A DNA stretch of 64,000 nt from Acidobacteriota bacterium (GTDB lineage Bacteria; Acidobacteriota; Holophagae; Acanthopleuribacterales; Acanthopleuribacteraceae), in assembly GCA_002747255.1 (NCBI GenBank), contig PDUC01000044.1, positions 1 to 64,000 on the forward strand, in the 5' to 3' direction. The notes beneath the pieces were generated by a model. The model worked only from the letters and a program-made list of their open reading frames with translations, did no database searches and had not been told where the DNA came from. Positions 26,376 through 34,726 of the stretch are shown one piece after another; within the stretch, counting starts at the first letter, position 1, and each line of letters begins with the position of its first letter. Made by a program: the position numbers and the translations under genes.

Positions 26376-27563
26376 ATGAAACATATTCGATTCAACTACA
26401 TCCTACCTGTAATAATTATTGGATGTTCTATTTCCATTTCAGCAAGTGGAGAAAAGGACAAAACGAGCCAATTAAAATCTGGCAACAGTCAAACAACGGT
26501 TTCCTACGGAGGCTACATTAAGGTTGACTTCATGTTGAGTGACTATTCTGATGGTTCCCTTTCCGCAGGAAGTGCAGGGCGGGATTTTTACATTCCAAGC
26601 ACCATTCCAGTAGGCGGGGAAGGCGGCGATGCCGAATTTGACGCACACGCGAAAGAGTCTCGCTTCTTTCTTAAAACAAAAACCAAATTGGGAAATGGTG
26701 ATACCGTCTCCACTTACATCGAGATGGACTTTCTCGTTTCACCTGGCGGTAACGAACGAATGACAAACTCCTATAACCCGCGCGTCAGACACGCCTTTAT
26801 TAAGTGGAGATCTCTCCTGGCAGGTCAAACCTGGACCACTTTTTTCAATCCATACACTGTGGCTGACTGTCTTGACTTTATAGGTCCGGCGGAAAGTCCC
26901 ACGCTTGCAAGACAGACCATGATTCGCTATGCAAATAGGGGTTGGATGTTCGCTCTCGAAAATCCGGAAACCACACTCACGCCTTACGGTGGTGGAGGTA
27001 GAATCGTCACTGATGACGGGCAGTTTCCAGACTTCATCCTGAGAAAAGACATTAAAACCAAGCGCTCTGTTGTAACAATTGCCGGCTTGGCCCGACAACT
27101 GAAATACGACGACGGCAACATGATCGATGACAGCACGTGCTCTTATGGTCTCTCTCTAAGTGGAAAAGTAATGTTCGGGAAAGACGACTTGAGATTCAGC
27201 TTGAGTTCGGGTTCAGGTTTGGGCCGCTACTTGGGCCTCAATCTGTCTAATGGAGCTGTTATTTCAGCAGACAACAAACTGGAAGCCATCGACTTGACAG
27301 GCGCCTTTATTTCCTATAGACACTTCTGGAACAGCCAATGGTACTCCAGCTTGACCTATAGTTTGACCACCGTTGACAATGACACGGATCTCACGGGTCT
27401 TGGTGTTACAAGTGAGTCATCAAGCATTCACATTAACCTTCTGTACACTCCGGTTCCCAAGCTTCTTGTTGGAGCAGAATTCTTTACAGCGACAAGAAAA
27501 ACAGAAAGTGGTGACGATGGTGACCTGAACCGCCTTCAGTTCTCCATGAAGTACGTTTTTTAA
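26376..27563 (+). CDS. DcaP-like outer-membrane porin
   Basis: The 395-residue protein starts at ATG 26376 (AGAGGG upstream) with a signal peptide (MKHIRFNYILPVIIIGCSIS) and ends in YVF, with the terminal aromatic residue typical of outer-membrane barrels. Inside, GGYIKVDFML, the early PSTIPVG, RFFLKTKTKLGNGDTVSTYI and the AFIKWRSLLAGQTWTTFFNP segment are characteristic of DcaP-like trimeric porins, which pass negatively charged small molecules such as dicarboxylates. Its position behind the acyl-CoA synthetase fusion suggests, without proof, uptake of the acid substrate of that enzyme. Confidence 0.85.
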   Translation: MKHIRFNYILPVIIIGCSISISASGEKDKTSQLKSGNSQTTVSYGGYIKVDFMLSDYSDGSLSAGSAGRDFYIPSTIPVGGEGGDAEFDAHAKESRFFLKTKTKLGNGDTVSTYIEMDFLVSPGGNERMTNSYNPRVRHAFIKWRSLLAGQTWTTFFNPYTVADCLDFIGPAESPTLARQTMIRYANRGWMFALENPETTLTPYGGGGRIVTDDGQFPDFILRKDIKTKRSVVTIAGLARQLKYDDGNMIDDSTCSYGLSLSGKVMFGKDDLRFSLSSGSGLGRYLGLNLSNGAVISADNKLEAIDLTGAFISYRHFWNSQWYSSLTYSLTTVDNDTDLTGLGVTSESSSIHINLLYTPVPKLLVGAEFFTATRKTESGDDGDLNRLQFSMKYVF

Positions 27564-27592
27564 ACCCATTACTTTTCAGCATTTTACCCAAA

Positions 27593-27627
27593 CAACAGGG
27601 TGCCTGCCTCCGGCATCCTGTTTTAAA
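27593..27627. terminator. Hairpin between convergent porin and phosphatase genes
   Basis: AACAGGGTGCC pairs with GGCATCCTGTT (one G-T pair) around a short loop, followed by TTTT on the plus strand; the minus strand has a weaker TTGTTT end. It can stop transcription from both sides, mainly from the porin. Confidence 0.75.
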
Positions 27628-27658
27628 ACAGCCAGCTTTCAACTCCCAAAGGAGGAGT

Positions 27659-29815
27659 TCAAGAATTGTTTTCGGGTATTTGAATGATTACGAGTGTTAG
27701 GTCGTCACTTTGCTCACCAGATTGAATGAACCTGTTGACATCGTTCAAAATGGCCTCTTTTAATTGCGTTGCCGAGAGGTGTTTCTGGTTGTCAATGGTG
27801 TTTTTTAGCCGATCGATACCGTAGAGTTCATTCTCCGCTGCCATTTCATCGAGCCCATCAGTATAGAGAACGAGTTTCTCCCCAGCTTCCAGCTTGATCT
27901 TCTCGCTTGAAATAACCGATGAAAAAATCGTATTGGTCGTCAATCCCAGGGCCATTCCCTTTGGTTGAATCTCTTCACAAGGTCGATCTTTCCAGGCGGC
28001 AATAGCCGGACAGTGTCCTGCTCGAACGCATTCCGCTTCTCCCGTCTTAAGATCGATAAGCACATAAAAAGCTGAAATAAATATATTGGATTTCAGTGCC
28101 CCATGAAGAATTTCATTGAGTCCGTTGACTAACTCGACAGGATATCCCCACTTCGGTTTAAGAGCCAGTAGAATTCCCTTCATTTCAGCCATATAGAACG
28201 CTGCGGAAGTTCCCTTGCCGGAAACATCAGCCACAAAAACGCCCAGTTTGCGGTCCCCTATTTCCAAAACCTCAAAATAATCGCCACCCACATCCTTAGC
28301 AGGAATACAAACGGCATCCAGGTGTCTGGACCAGGCCTTGTTTTCCAGATCAGGCAGGAGACTGACCTGAATTTCCCTTGCTATTCGGAGTTCTTCCTGT
28401 AATTTTTCTTTCTCTTTACTCTCTTCCAACAAGTTTTGGATATTAGCGACCATGGCATTGAATGAACGTGCCATGGCCCCCAGTTGATCCTGTCCCATTT
28501 TTGGAAGACGATAGGACAATTGACCTTGCGCGACAATGTCGTTACCTGTCGCCAGCATATCCAGCGATCGCGTTATATATCCGATTAACAGAACACCAAA
28601 AATAAGCGCAAATAGTTCACCCAGGACCAGAATGGCAATCGTGAAAATGATGAACGCAAACTGAATCTGCATTTGGTTATCACCGAGGAAGGAGGAAATG
28701 TGCCCACCCTGCTGTTCAGGAGAAAAGAGATTGGGCGCCGCATCGAACAGCATTTGAGCTGAAAGCTGGTTTTGTCCAGTATCCCACTCTCGTATTTCCA
28801 CCAGCCAAATAGAACGCAACGGCCTGAGAAAAAACCGAATGTACCAGGCTGAATCAGTCCACTCTGGTGTAATGCGCCAGGAGTCGTTCAAACCCTCTAA
28901 TGCGAGGTTAACTGACAGTCGCTCCTGAAGCCGCCCCAGGAAGTGTTTGTTGACAGCATAGCCAGCCTGAATAACAAACTGCCGCTGATCGGCTTCAAAA
29001 TACCTGAAGGATTTGAGATACAGCCGGTCATTTTCTCTTGTCAAACCTGAAAACTCCCTCTCTCCCAGCCAGGAGGGGTTAATGGTGTGAAAGAGCGGAT
29101 GATCCGGGGGAATGATCCCGGGAAAAAAAACAGCACCATCCACGAGAGGAGGTGACGAATTTAAACACAGCCAGGGGTGACCGGGTCGTGCTGTACGATA
29201 GAAAACACTAACAAAAAAACCGGGGAACTCCCTGCTTGAAAGTTCCCTTTTCTTGAGCCGTTCAAGCAGATCCACAATTTCCCGCTTGACGCTTGTGCCC
29301 TTTTCCCTTTGCCCGGGCGGTTCACTGATCATGCGGACAACTTCCTTCTGAACATGATAAGTGTAGCTGTTCAGACCCTTGGCCAGAGCCTGCATACCCG
29401 ATTCAACACCGTGAGCCGCAGTCAGACCAAACAAGGTCCTTGCACCTAAAATGAAAATGGCGATAGTTGATAGCAAGGGAATGAGCGCAAAGAAGAGGTA
29501 CGAGACGATGAGTTTTCGATTGAGATAGTAATGAGCCCAGTTTCTCATCATCATCCACCAACAGAAGAGAGCGGCCAGTGTTAAAAAAAAGGGCGCAGAG
29601 ACTTTAATGAAGAACTGAACAGATAGGGAGTAAACCATTTCTCCCTTAACCTGGAGAGAGAGATTCATCGCCTCCCTGGTTAAACCTGTAATGCCACCGT
29701 TCTTTATAAAAAGCCACAAGGTGAGAACGGTTGTAACAATAGCAGCCAATATCCAGAAAAACTGACGCCTTTTCCTGACTTTTCTTTTGTTTTTTTGCAG
29801 AAATAGCGGATTCAT
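27659..29815 (-). CDS. Membrane-bound SpoIIE/RsbU-type PP2C phosphatase with HAMP domain
   Basis: The 718-residue protein has a basic N-terminus, three membrane helices in the first 130 residues, a long extracytoplasmic sensor region (about 150-390), another helix (FALIFGVLLIGYITRSLDML) leading into a HAMP domain, and a C-terminal PP2C-like serine phosphatase. Catalytic metal-binding residues are visible in AKDVGGDYFEV, VADVSGKGTSAAFYMA and LYTDGLDEM, and in EQSDDLTLVI. RsbU-type enzymes dephosphorylate anti-sigma antagonist-like proteins; no such partner lies nearby. It is 26 bases after the Ser/Thr kinase gene, so the two very likely form a kinase-phosphatase operon. Confidence 0.9.
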   Translation of the reverse strand: MNPLFLQKNKRKVRKRRQFFWILAAIVTTVLTLWLFIKNGGITGLTREAMNLSLQVKGEMVYSLSVQFFIKVSAPFFLTLAALFCWWMMMRNWAHYYLNRKLIVSYLFFALIPLLSTIAIFILGARTLFGLTAAHGVESGMQALAKGLNSYTYHVQKEVVRMISEPPGQREKGTSVKREIVDLLERLKKRELSSREFPGFFVSVFYRTARPGHPWLCLNSSPPLVDGAVFFPGIIPPDHPLFHTINPSWLGEREFSGLTRENDRLYLKSFRYFEADQRQFVIQAGYAVNKHFLGRLQERLSVNLALEGLNDSWRITPEWTDSAWYIRFFLRPLRSIWLVEIREWDTGQNQLSAQMLFDAAPNLFSPEQQGGHISSFLGDNQMQIQFAFIIFTIAILVLGELFALIFGVLLIGYITRSLDMLATGNDIVAQGQLSYRLPKMGQDQLGAMARSFNAMVANIQNLLEESKEKEKLQEELRIAREIQVSLLPDLENKAWSRHLDAVCIPAKDVGGDYFEVLEIGDRKLGVFVADVSGKGTSAAFYMAEMKGILLALKPKWGYPVELVNGLNEILHGALKSNIFISAFYVLIDLKTGEAECVRAGHCPAIAAWKDRPCEEIQPKGMALGLTTNTIFSSVISSEKIKLEAGEKLVLYTDGLDEMAAENELYGIDRLKNTIDNQKHLSATQLKEAILNDVNRFIQSGEQSDDLTLVIIQIPENNS

Positions 29816-29841
29816 CTCCCGACACGTCCTTAGGTTATCTG

Positions 29842-30849
29842 TTATTTAGGTGCCATTCGACAGTGCGGGCAGCGCTGTGTGCGTCTGGAAATAGGTCTTC
29901 CGCAGTTCCAGCAGAAAAGGCTGGAAGGGTCTCTTGCTTTAGATTTTTTAGGAATGTGAATCGTCCCTCCGGATTCCATGTCACGCGCAACTTGATTTGC
30001 GGAACCGTTGTTTAAAAGATAAGCCAATTCCTGCGATTGAATATTGGATTTTGGGTCTGTAATATTTTTAATGGCCTGGCACAGATCGGCAAAAGAAGTG
30101 TAGCGCAAAGCGGGTGACGGGTGCATGGCCTTCATGATAATTTTACTGAATTTTGGAGGTATGTCTGTATATATTTCATGTGGTTCGGGTATATCTTTCT
30201 TCATCGCCATCCTGATAATGTTGGCGGGTTTGGCATCGTAATAGGGTAACCCTCCCGTCAAACATTCGTACATGAGTATACCCATGGAATAGATGTCCGA
30301 CTGCGATGTGGCTTTTCCCTTATAGTGTTCTGGTGCCATATAGGGTGGTGACCCTATTCTGGTTGAGGCATAGGCCCGATCAACCAAATACCGGCTTGTC
30401 CCAAAATCAGTGAGTTTAACTTGATTGTTTTTGGCCATTAATACATTAGCAGGGCGAATATCCCGGTGAATGAGCCTCTTACTGTGTGCATAGGCAAGAG
30501 CGTCGCACAGCTGATAAAACCACTCCACAGCGGTGTTAAAGGGCACGCGGGTCACTTTCTTTAAGTGAGATTCAAGCGAGTTTCCCTCCACATACTCCAT
30601 AACAATGTAGAAAACCTTAGCGGTTTTATCGGCGGTCAGGACTTTAACAATATTGGGGTGATCTAATGCCGCCAATAGTCTTGGCTCTTTGAGCAGTTTT
30701 TCAACACCGCTATCTTGTTTATGGGGAACTTTAATGGCCACTTTCTTCCGAATCATAAGGTCTTCTGCGAGATAAACAATACCAAAACCGCCAGCACCGA
30801 GGACTTCTATTACTTTGTACTTTCCTATTTTTTGACCTTGATAGAACAT
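29842..30849 (-). CDS. Hanks-type Ser/Thr protein kinase with C-terminal zinc ribbon
   Basis: The 335-residue soluble kinase has the glycine loop LGAGGFGIVY, the ATP lysine in VAIKVPHK, the catalytic loop LIHRDIRPANVL (Arg replaces the usual Lys in HRDxKxxN), the DFG segment LTDFGTSRYL and the GSPPYMAPEHYKG activation segment. After about residue 305 it ends in a zinc ribbon, CWNCGRPISRRTQRCPHC. No membrane helix is present, unlike PknB-type kinases. It precedes the PP2C-type phosphatase. The R in the catalytic loop is seen in some active bacterial kinases but may affect activity. Confidence 0.92.
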   Translation of the reverse strand: MFYQGQKIGKYKVIEVLGAGGFGIVYLAEDLMIRKKVAIKVPHKQDSGVEKLLKEPRLLAALDHPNIVKVLTADKTAKVFYIVMEYVEGNSLESHLKKVTRVPFNTAVEWFYQLCDALAYAHSKRLIHRDIRPANVLMAKNNQVKLTDFGTSRYLVDRAYASTRIGSPPYMAPEHYKGKATSQSDIYSMGILMYECLTGGLPYYDAKPANIIRMAMKKDIPEPHEIYTDIPPKFSKIIMKAMHPSPALRYTSFADLCQAIKNITDPKSNIQSQELAYLLNNGSANQVARDMESGGTIHIPKKSKARDPSSLFCWNCGRPISRRTQRCPHCRMAPK

Positions 30850-30992
30850 ACCGCCTTACTCCATGACCATCATATCATAAAGATTCTGTCCTCTCACTTT
30901 TAAACCGTTTCTTTCGTGTTGAAAGACAAGAGAGCCTGACTGTCCCCGATGAAGTTTGAACAAGCGCCTTTTCATGAATCGACTCTTAGGTC

Positions 30993-31021
30993 GAAACCGG
31001 CAGTTAATGCCGCTTCGGTTT
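30993..31021 (-). repeat. Hairpin in the kinase-queC spacer
   Basis: GAAACCG (30993-30999) and CGGTTTC (31015-31021) are inverted repeats, with an inner GCA/TGC pairing. It lies beyond the end of queC on the minus strand and may end that transcript, though no T-run follows. The rest of 30850-31103 shows no gene. Confidence 0.4.
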
Positions 31022-31103
31022 CAAAGCCTGGAGTGAAAACAACAAAGACAATCCGGACAAGAAAAACAGATGGCAAGCCGACCTTTTAGGAGTAAGACGG
31101 CTT

Positions 31104-31772
31104 TTAGGCCTCATATTCAATGGGGTCTCTGCAACCCGCCTGCATAAACCCGCGCAACCGCAGCGCGCAGGAATCACATTTCCCACACGCTTTTCTCGAA
31201 TTGCGGTAGCAGGACCAGGTAAGGTCAAGCGGTGCTTTTAAGCTTAATCCTCTTTTGATAATTTGCGCTTTATTCAATTGAATAAGAGGAGCAACGATTT
31301 TTATTTGAGTTTCCGGCTTTGTTCCCTTCTCAACAACCCCGTTAAACGCTTCGATAAAGGACTGTGTGCAATCGGGGTAACCGGATGAGTCCTCCTCTAC
31401 TGCGCCTATAAAAACAGCCTCAGCACCGATCACCTCAGCCCATGAAGTGGCCATGCACAACAGATGGGCGTTCCTGAAAGGAACATAGGTATTGGGAACG
31501 CCCTTGAAGTTCAGATCGGCATCAGCGATTTTAAGGTCGTTGGACGTCAGACTGGAACCTCCAATCGCTTTTAAATGATCCATGTGGGTTACCAGTATTC
31601 GCTCTGAACCGAAATGGGCTGCAATGTGGCGAAAAGCCTGTTCTTCACGAGCTTCTGTCTTCTGCCCGTAACAGACATGAAGAAAAGCCAATTCATGTGA
31701 TTCTGCCGCGATAGCCGCACTGACACATGAGTCCATCCCTCCACTTGCAAGAACAACAGCCAATGGTTTCAT
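31104..31772 (-). CDS. queC: 7-cyano-7-deazaguanine (preQ0) synthase
   Basis: QueC converts 7-carboxy-7-deazaguanine to preQ0 using ATP and ammonia, in queuosine synthesis. The 222-residue protein has the PP-loop ASGGMDSC (residues 9-16), YGQKTEAREEQAF, the TYVPFRN motif, and the zinc site of four cysteines in WSCYRNSRKACGKCDSCALR. Its start overlaps the queE stop (ATGA). Confidence 0.95.
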   Translation of the reverse strand: MKPLAVVLASGGMDSCVSAAIAAESHELAFLHVCYGQKTEAREEQAFRHIAAHFGSERILVTHMDHLKAIGGSSLTSNDLKIADADLNFKGVPNTYVPFRNAHLLCMATSWAEVIGAEAVFIGAVEEDSSGYPDCTQSFIEAFNGVVEKGTKPETQIKIVAPLIQLNKAQIIKRGLSLKAPLDLTWSCYRNSRKACGKCDSCALRLRGFMQAGCRDPIEYEA

Positions 31773-32455
31773 TTTCCCGGAACCTCCCCCCAGATTATTT
31801 TGTGTAACTGTAACTGAAAGCGGGCATTTATTCCGCTTTCGATTAACGCCTCCGCGACGAGTTGCTTTAATTCTTCGGGCTCTGGAATCGTGGAAATGAG
31901 CACCTTGAAACGCCTATCCAGTTTATTTTCTTTTATCACTGCCAAAGCCCAATCCCAGTCTTCCATACTTGTCAGAACCAACTTAACCTCATCGCTTGAT
32001 TTCAAAAGGTCGAGATTATTCCAGGTATTTCGATCCTGTTCATGACTTCCCGGCGTTTTTATATCCATCACAATATGACAGTCAGGGTGAAGACCTGTGA
32101 GTGAAATGGCACCACTGGTTTCAAGTAACACGCGAAACCCGTCTTCACAGAGTTGGTGAATGAACGGGAAAACAGCCTTTTGAGCCAGTGGTTCACCACC
32201 TGTAACCTGTACAAGCTTGCAGCCACTTTGCTTCAAGTCATCGATAATGGCTGAAAAAGAGCGCCACTCACCGCCTTGGAAGGCATAATCTGAGTCACAG
32301 TAGACACATCTCAATGGACACCCGGTCAAGCGTATAAAATAACAGGGCAATCCGGAATGACTGCCTTCACCCTGAAGGGAAAGAAATGTTTCCGTGATCT
32401 TCAATCTCGGCTCGTACTGAACTTCCAGTCCGTGAGCCCGATATTGGTCTCTCAA
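31769..32455 (-). CDS. queE: 7-carboxy-7-deazaguanine synthase (radical SAM)
   Basis: QueE makes the 7-deazapurine ring precursor from 6-carboxy-tetrahydropterin. The 228-residue protein shows ITETFLSLQGEGSHSGLPCYF, the CX3CX2C cluster motif CPLRCVYCD, and VTGGEPL. The TTG at 32455 lies next to the lolA-like stop; a second TTG 16 codons later (LKITETF) would match the usual family start better, so the start is uncertain. Genes queD and queF are not in the window. Confidence 0.92.
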   Translation of the reverse strand: MRDQYRAHGLEVQYEPRLKITETFLSLQGEGSHSGLPCYFIRLTGCPLRCVYCDSDYAFQGGEWRSFSAIIDDLKQSGCKLVQVTGGEPLAQKAVFPFIHQLCEDGFRVLLETSGAISLTGLHPDCHIVMDIKTPGSHEQDRNTWNNLDLLKSSDEVKLVLTSMEDWDWALAVIKENKLDRRFKVLISTIPEPEELKQLVAEALIESGINARFQLQLHKIIWGEVPGK

Positions 32456-32456
32456 G

Positions 32457-33170
32457 TTATAGCCCGATTTGAGTTCCGAAAATAGGATTCAACTTGGATC
32501 CCGACTCGTAGTTTTCAGGAATTTCCGGTACAAACAGAGCATCTTCCAGATTGCTGTTAACCTCAATATTTGAAAGAGTTACTTCAAAGCGGTCGTTATC
32601 CACTTCTAGAACAGCAATCCTCTTGACCATGTAGGCTTTGTTAAATGCAATGCGTATTTCCTTAAATTTCTTTTTTATCTTTCTTTTGCGAGGTGTTAAA
32701 AGCAGAACCACTTCCTCGGGAGTATCTCCGGTTATTTTTGTTAAATTGAAATATTCCAGCAGTTTGTCCAGCTTTTCCGAGAGTAAAACCTGCGTGATAT
32801 CGGTTTTTCTTTTGGGCAGCTTTTTAAAGCTGGCCGTCTTTTCGTTGTGAGAAACAGAAACTATTTTCTTTTGCGTAAAAAAAATCTCCAGATTTTCAGG
32901 TGCATCGAAATTGAACTTCATGCCCTTGCCCTTCTTCAAATAAAACTCACCGCTGAGCGTCATGGGCTCGGCTAACATGCTCAGTTCTTTCTTCTGAACA
33001 AAGTCCGCTTTAATGGTTTGTGTGTTTTGATTCGTCTCATCAATTTTCAGCACGATCTCCTTAACAGCTGGATCGAGCTTTTCCATAAGGTTCTTCTTGG
33101 GGTTGACAGCAACAACACTGTGATTAAAAGGAACTTGAATAGAAGTCAACAGTAAAAATATAGCAATCAT
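32457..33170 (-). CDS. LolA-like outer-membrane lipoprotein carrier
   Basis: The 237-residue protein has a short signal-like N-terminus (MIAIFLLLTSIQVPFNHSVV) and the LolA fold pattern: TIKADFVQKKELSMLAEPMT, LSGEFYLKKGKGMKFNF and FTQKKIVSVSHNEKT. LolA carries lipoproteins from the inner to the outer membrane. The long stretch of Lys/Arg around RKRKIKKKFKEIRI is unusual. GGAGAG precedes the ATG. It leads the operon with queE and queC, where the stops and starts touch or overlap, though the pathways are unrelated. Confidence 0.82.
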   Translation of the reverse strand: MIAIFLLLTSIQVPFNHSVVAVNPKKNLMEKLDPAVKEIVLKIDETNQNTQTIKADFVQKKELSMLAEPMTLSGEFYLKKGKGMKFNFDAPENLEIFFTQKKIVSVSHNEKTASFKKLPKRKTDITQVLLSEKLDKLLEYFNLTKITGDTPEEVVLLLTPRKRKIKKKFKEIRIAFNKAYMVKRIAVLEVDNDRFEVTLSNIEVNSNLEDALFVPEIPENYESGSKLNPIFGTQIGL

Positions 33171-33324
33171 TTACACTCTCCAGGCTAAACTTTACTCCTT
33201 AATGGCCTATTTGTAAAGTTACCTTTTATGTGGTTATTCCACAACCCGCTAAACTCTAAAAGAACAAAGGTCGTTTTAGTGTTAAGATGACGGTACGACA
33301 AATGTCAGCCGCATTTGAGGAAGT

Positions 33325-34620
33325 ATGCCAGAGAAAAGAAAAAGCACAACGCCCGTCAAGCTCGCAACCATCAACTTCATGCAGCACTTTCAGTGTATTG
33401 GCTCCGATTGTGAGGATACATGCTGCAGGATTTGGGAAATAGGGCTCGACAAAGGTGATTTTGACAACTTGAACACGGTTTTAAGAAAGAAAGAGTCTAT
33501 GCAAGCCTACATCAATGCCTACTCCCTCACCAGGGACAGAAAGGACATCTACGGTGTCATTAACCTGGACGCAAAGATGAGCTGCCGCCTTTTAACCGAT
33601 GGTTTGTGCATGATTCACCGTGATTTCGGTGAAGAGTACATTCCAAAAGTCTGTGCTACCTTTCCCAGAACACTTTACAAGACATCGGTCAGAACGGAAC
33701 TCAACGGCAACTTGGCATGTCCGGAAGTGGCAAGGCTCTGCCTTTTGCACCCCGATCCCCCTGCCTTTATGGAAGCGGTGGCCACTCCTGTTAACCCGCT
33801 ATACAGCCAGAATAACTGGCCCGTTCAGGGGCAGGAACCCTACCGAAAACACCTTTTCTCTGTCAGGAACTCTCTTTTAAGGCTCTTCGCAAATGAAAAC
33901 TTCACCTTGGCACAGAAACACTACGCTTGTCTTTATCTGGCTCATAAAACACATGCTTTTTTAAGGTTAGACATTACAGAAAACCAGGAAACCAGACTGG
34001 AAAGGCTTTTAAAGCGACTCCATGACGGTTACTACACAGAGCGGGCCATCAAGGCATACAATCGATTGCCTTTGTGTTCTCCCTCGATCCAAAAACTGGT
34101 TATTACCTTTCTCTGTACCAATCTGGACACGCCTCAGTTCCATCGGCTGAATGCCCTGCTGGATCAAGCCTTTCAAACAGCCAATCTGGACCGCAAGCTG
34201 TTTGATGCAACCAACACGGCTCATCATCGGGTTTTACTGGAAAACTTGTATAAGTCCAGAGCGTCGATCCTGGATCGCTTTGCGGCAAGAGTTGAAAAGT
34301 ACTTCACCAACATGACTCTGAACATTTGGTCTCAAATTGTTTGGATGGGTTCTTCGTCCTTGCATGAGTGCTGTCAAAAGGCCATCACATCGGTCTTCTT
34401 TGCAAGGCTGCTCTTTTTCCTGCACAGGGATGCCGTTCAAGCGGTCAAACTGGAAGATGCTGAAGCGCTGCCTCTGCTGAACAAAGCGGTGGTTGAAACC
34501 GTTCAGACGGTGATGCGAAACATCCATGCCAATGCAACTCTGCAAGAAACCATTCTCAATTCAATGCAAAAGCTCTCTATTCAAACACTCGATGAACTTG
34601 GGAGTTTATTGAAGCTGTAA
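33325..34620 (+). CDS. fliB: Flagellin lysine N-methylase
   Basis: FliB methylates surface lysines of flagellin. The 431-residue protein carries the family's N-terminal cysteine cluster FQCIGSDCEDTCCRIWEIGL and the following CRLLTDGLCMIHRDFGEEYI plus VCATFPRTLYKT and LACPEVARLCLL segments; together these give the YkgJ-like/CxxxCxxCC iron-sulfur-type motif. GAGGAAG precedes the ATG. It is divergent from the lolA-like gene and convergent with fliD, at the border of the flagellin region, which supports the assignment. Confidence 0.9.
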   Translation: MPEKRKSTTPVKLATINFMQHFQCIGSDCEDTCCRIWEIGLDKGDFDNLNTVLRKKESMQAYINAYSLTRDRKDIYGVINLDAKMSCRLLTDGLCMIHRDFGEEYIPKVCATFPRTLYKTSVRTELNGNLACPEVARLCLLHPDPPAFMEAVATPVNPLYSQNNWPVQGQEPYRKHLFSVRNSLLRLFANENFTLAQKHYACLYLAHKTHAFLRLDITENQETRLERLLKRLHDGYYTERAIKAYNRLPLCSPSIQKLVITFLCTNLDTPQFHRLNALLDQAFQTANLDRKLFDATNTAHHRVLLENLYKSRASILDRFAARVEKYFTNMTLNIWSQIVWMGSSSLHECCQKAITSVFFARLLFFLHRDAVQAVKLEDAEALPLLNKAVVETVQTVMRNIHANATLQETILNSMQKLSIQTLDELGSLLKL

Positions 34621-34726
34621 AAAAGCCGTTACGTCCATCGGTAATAATGCCAAATCGCCCGGGTCAGGAAAAAATCCAATCACCCGCCCTAGACAACACC
34701 CCTTGTTGAACTCACAAAGGCAGGTG

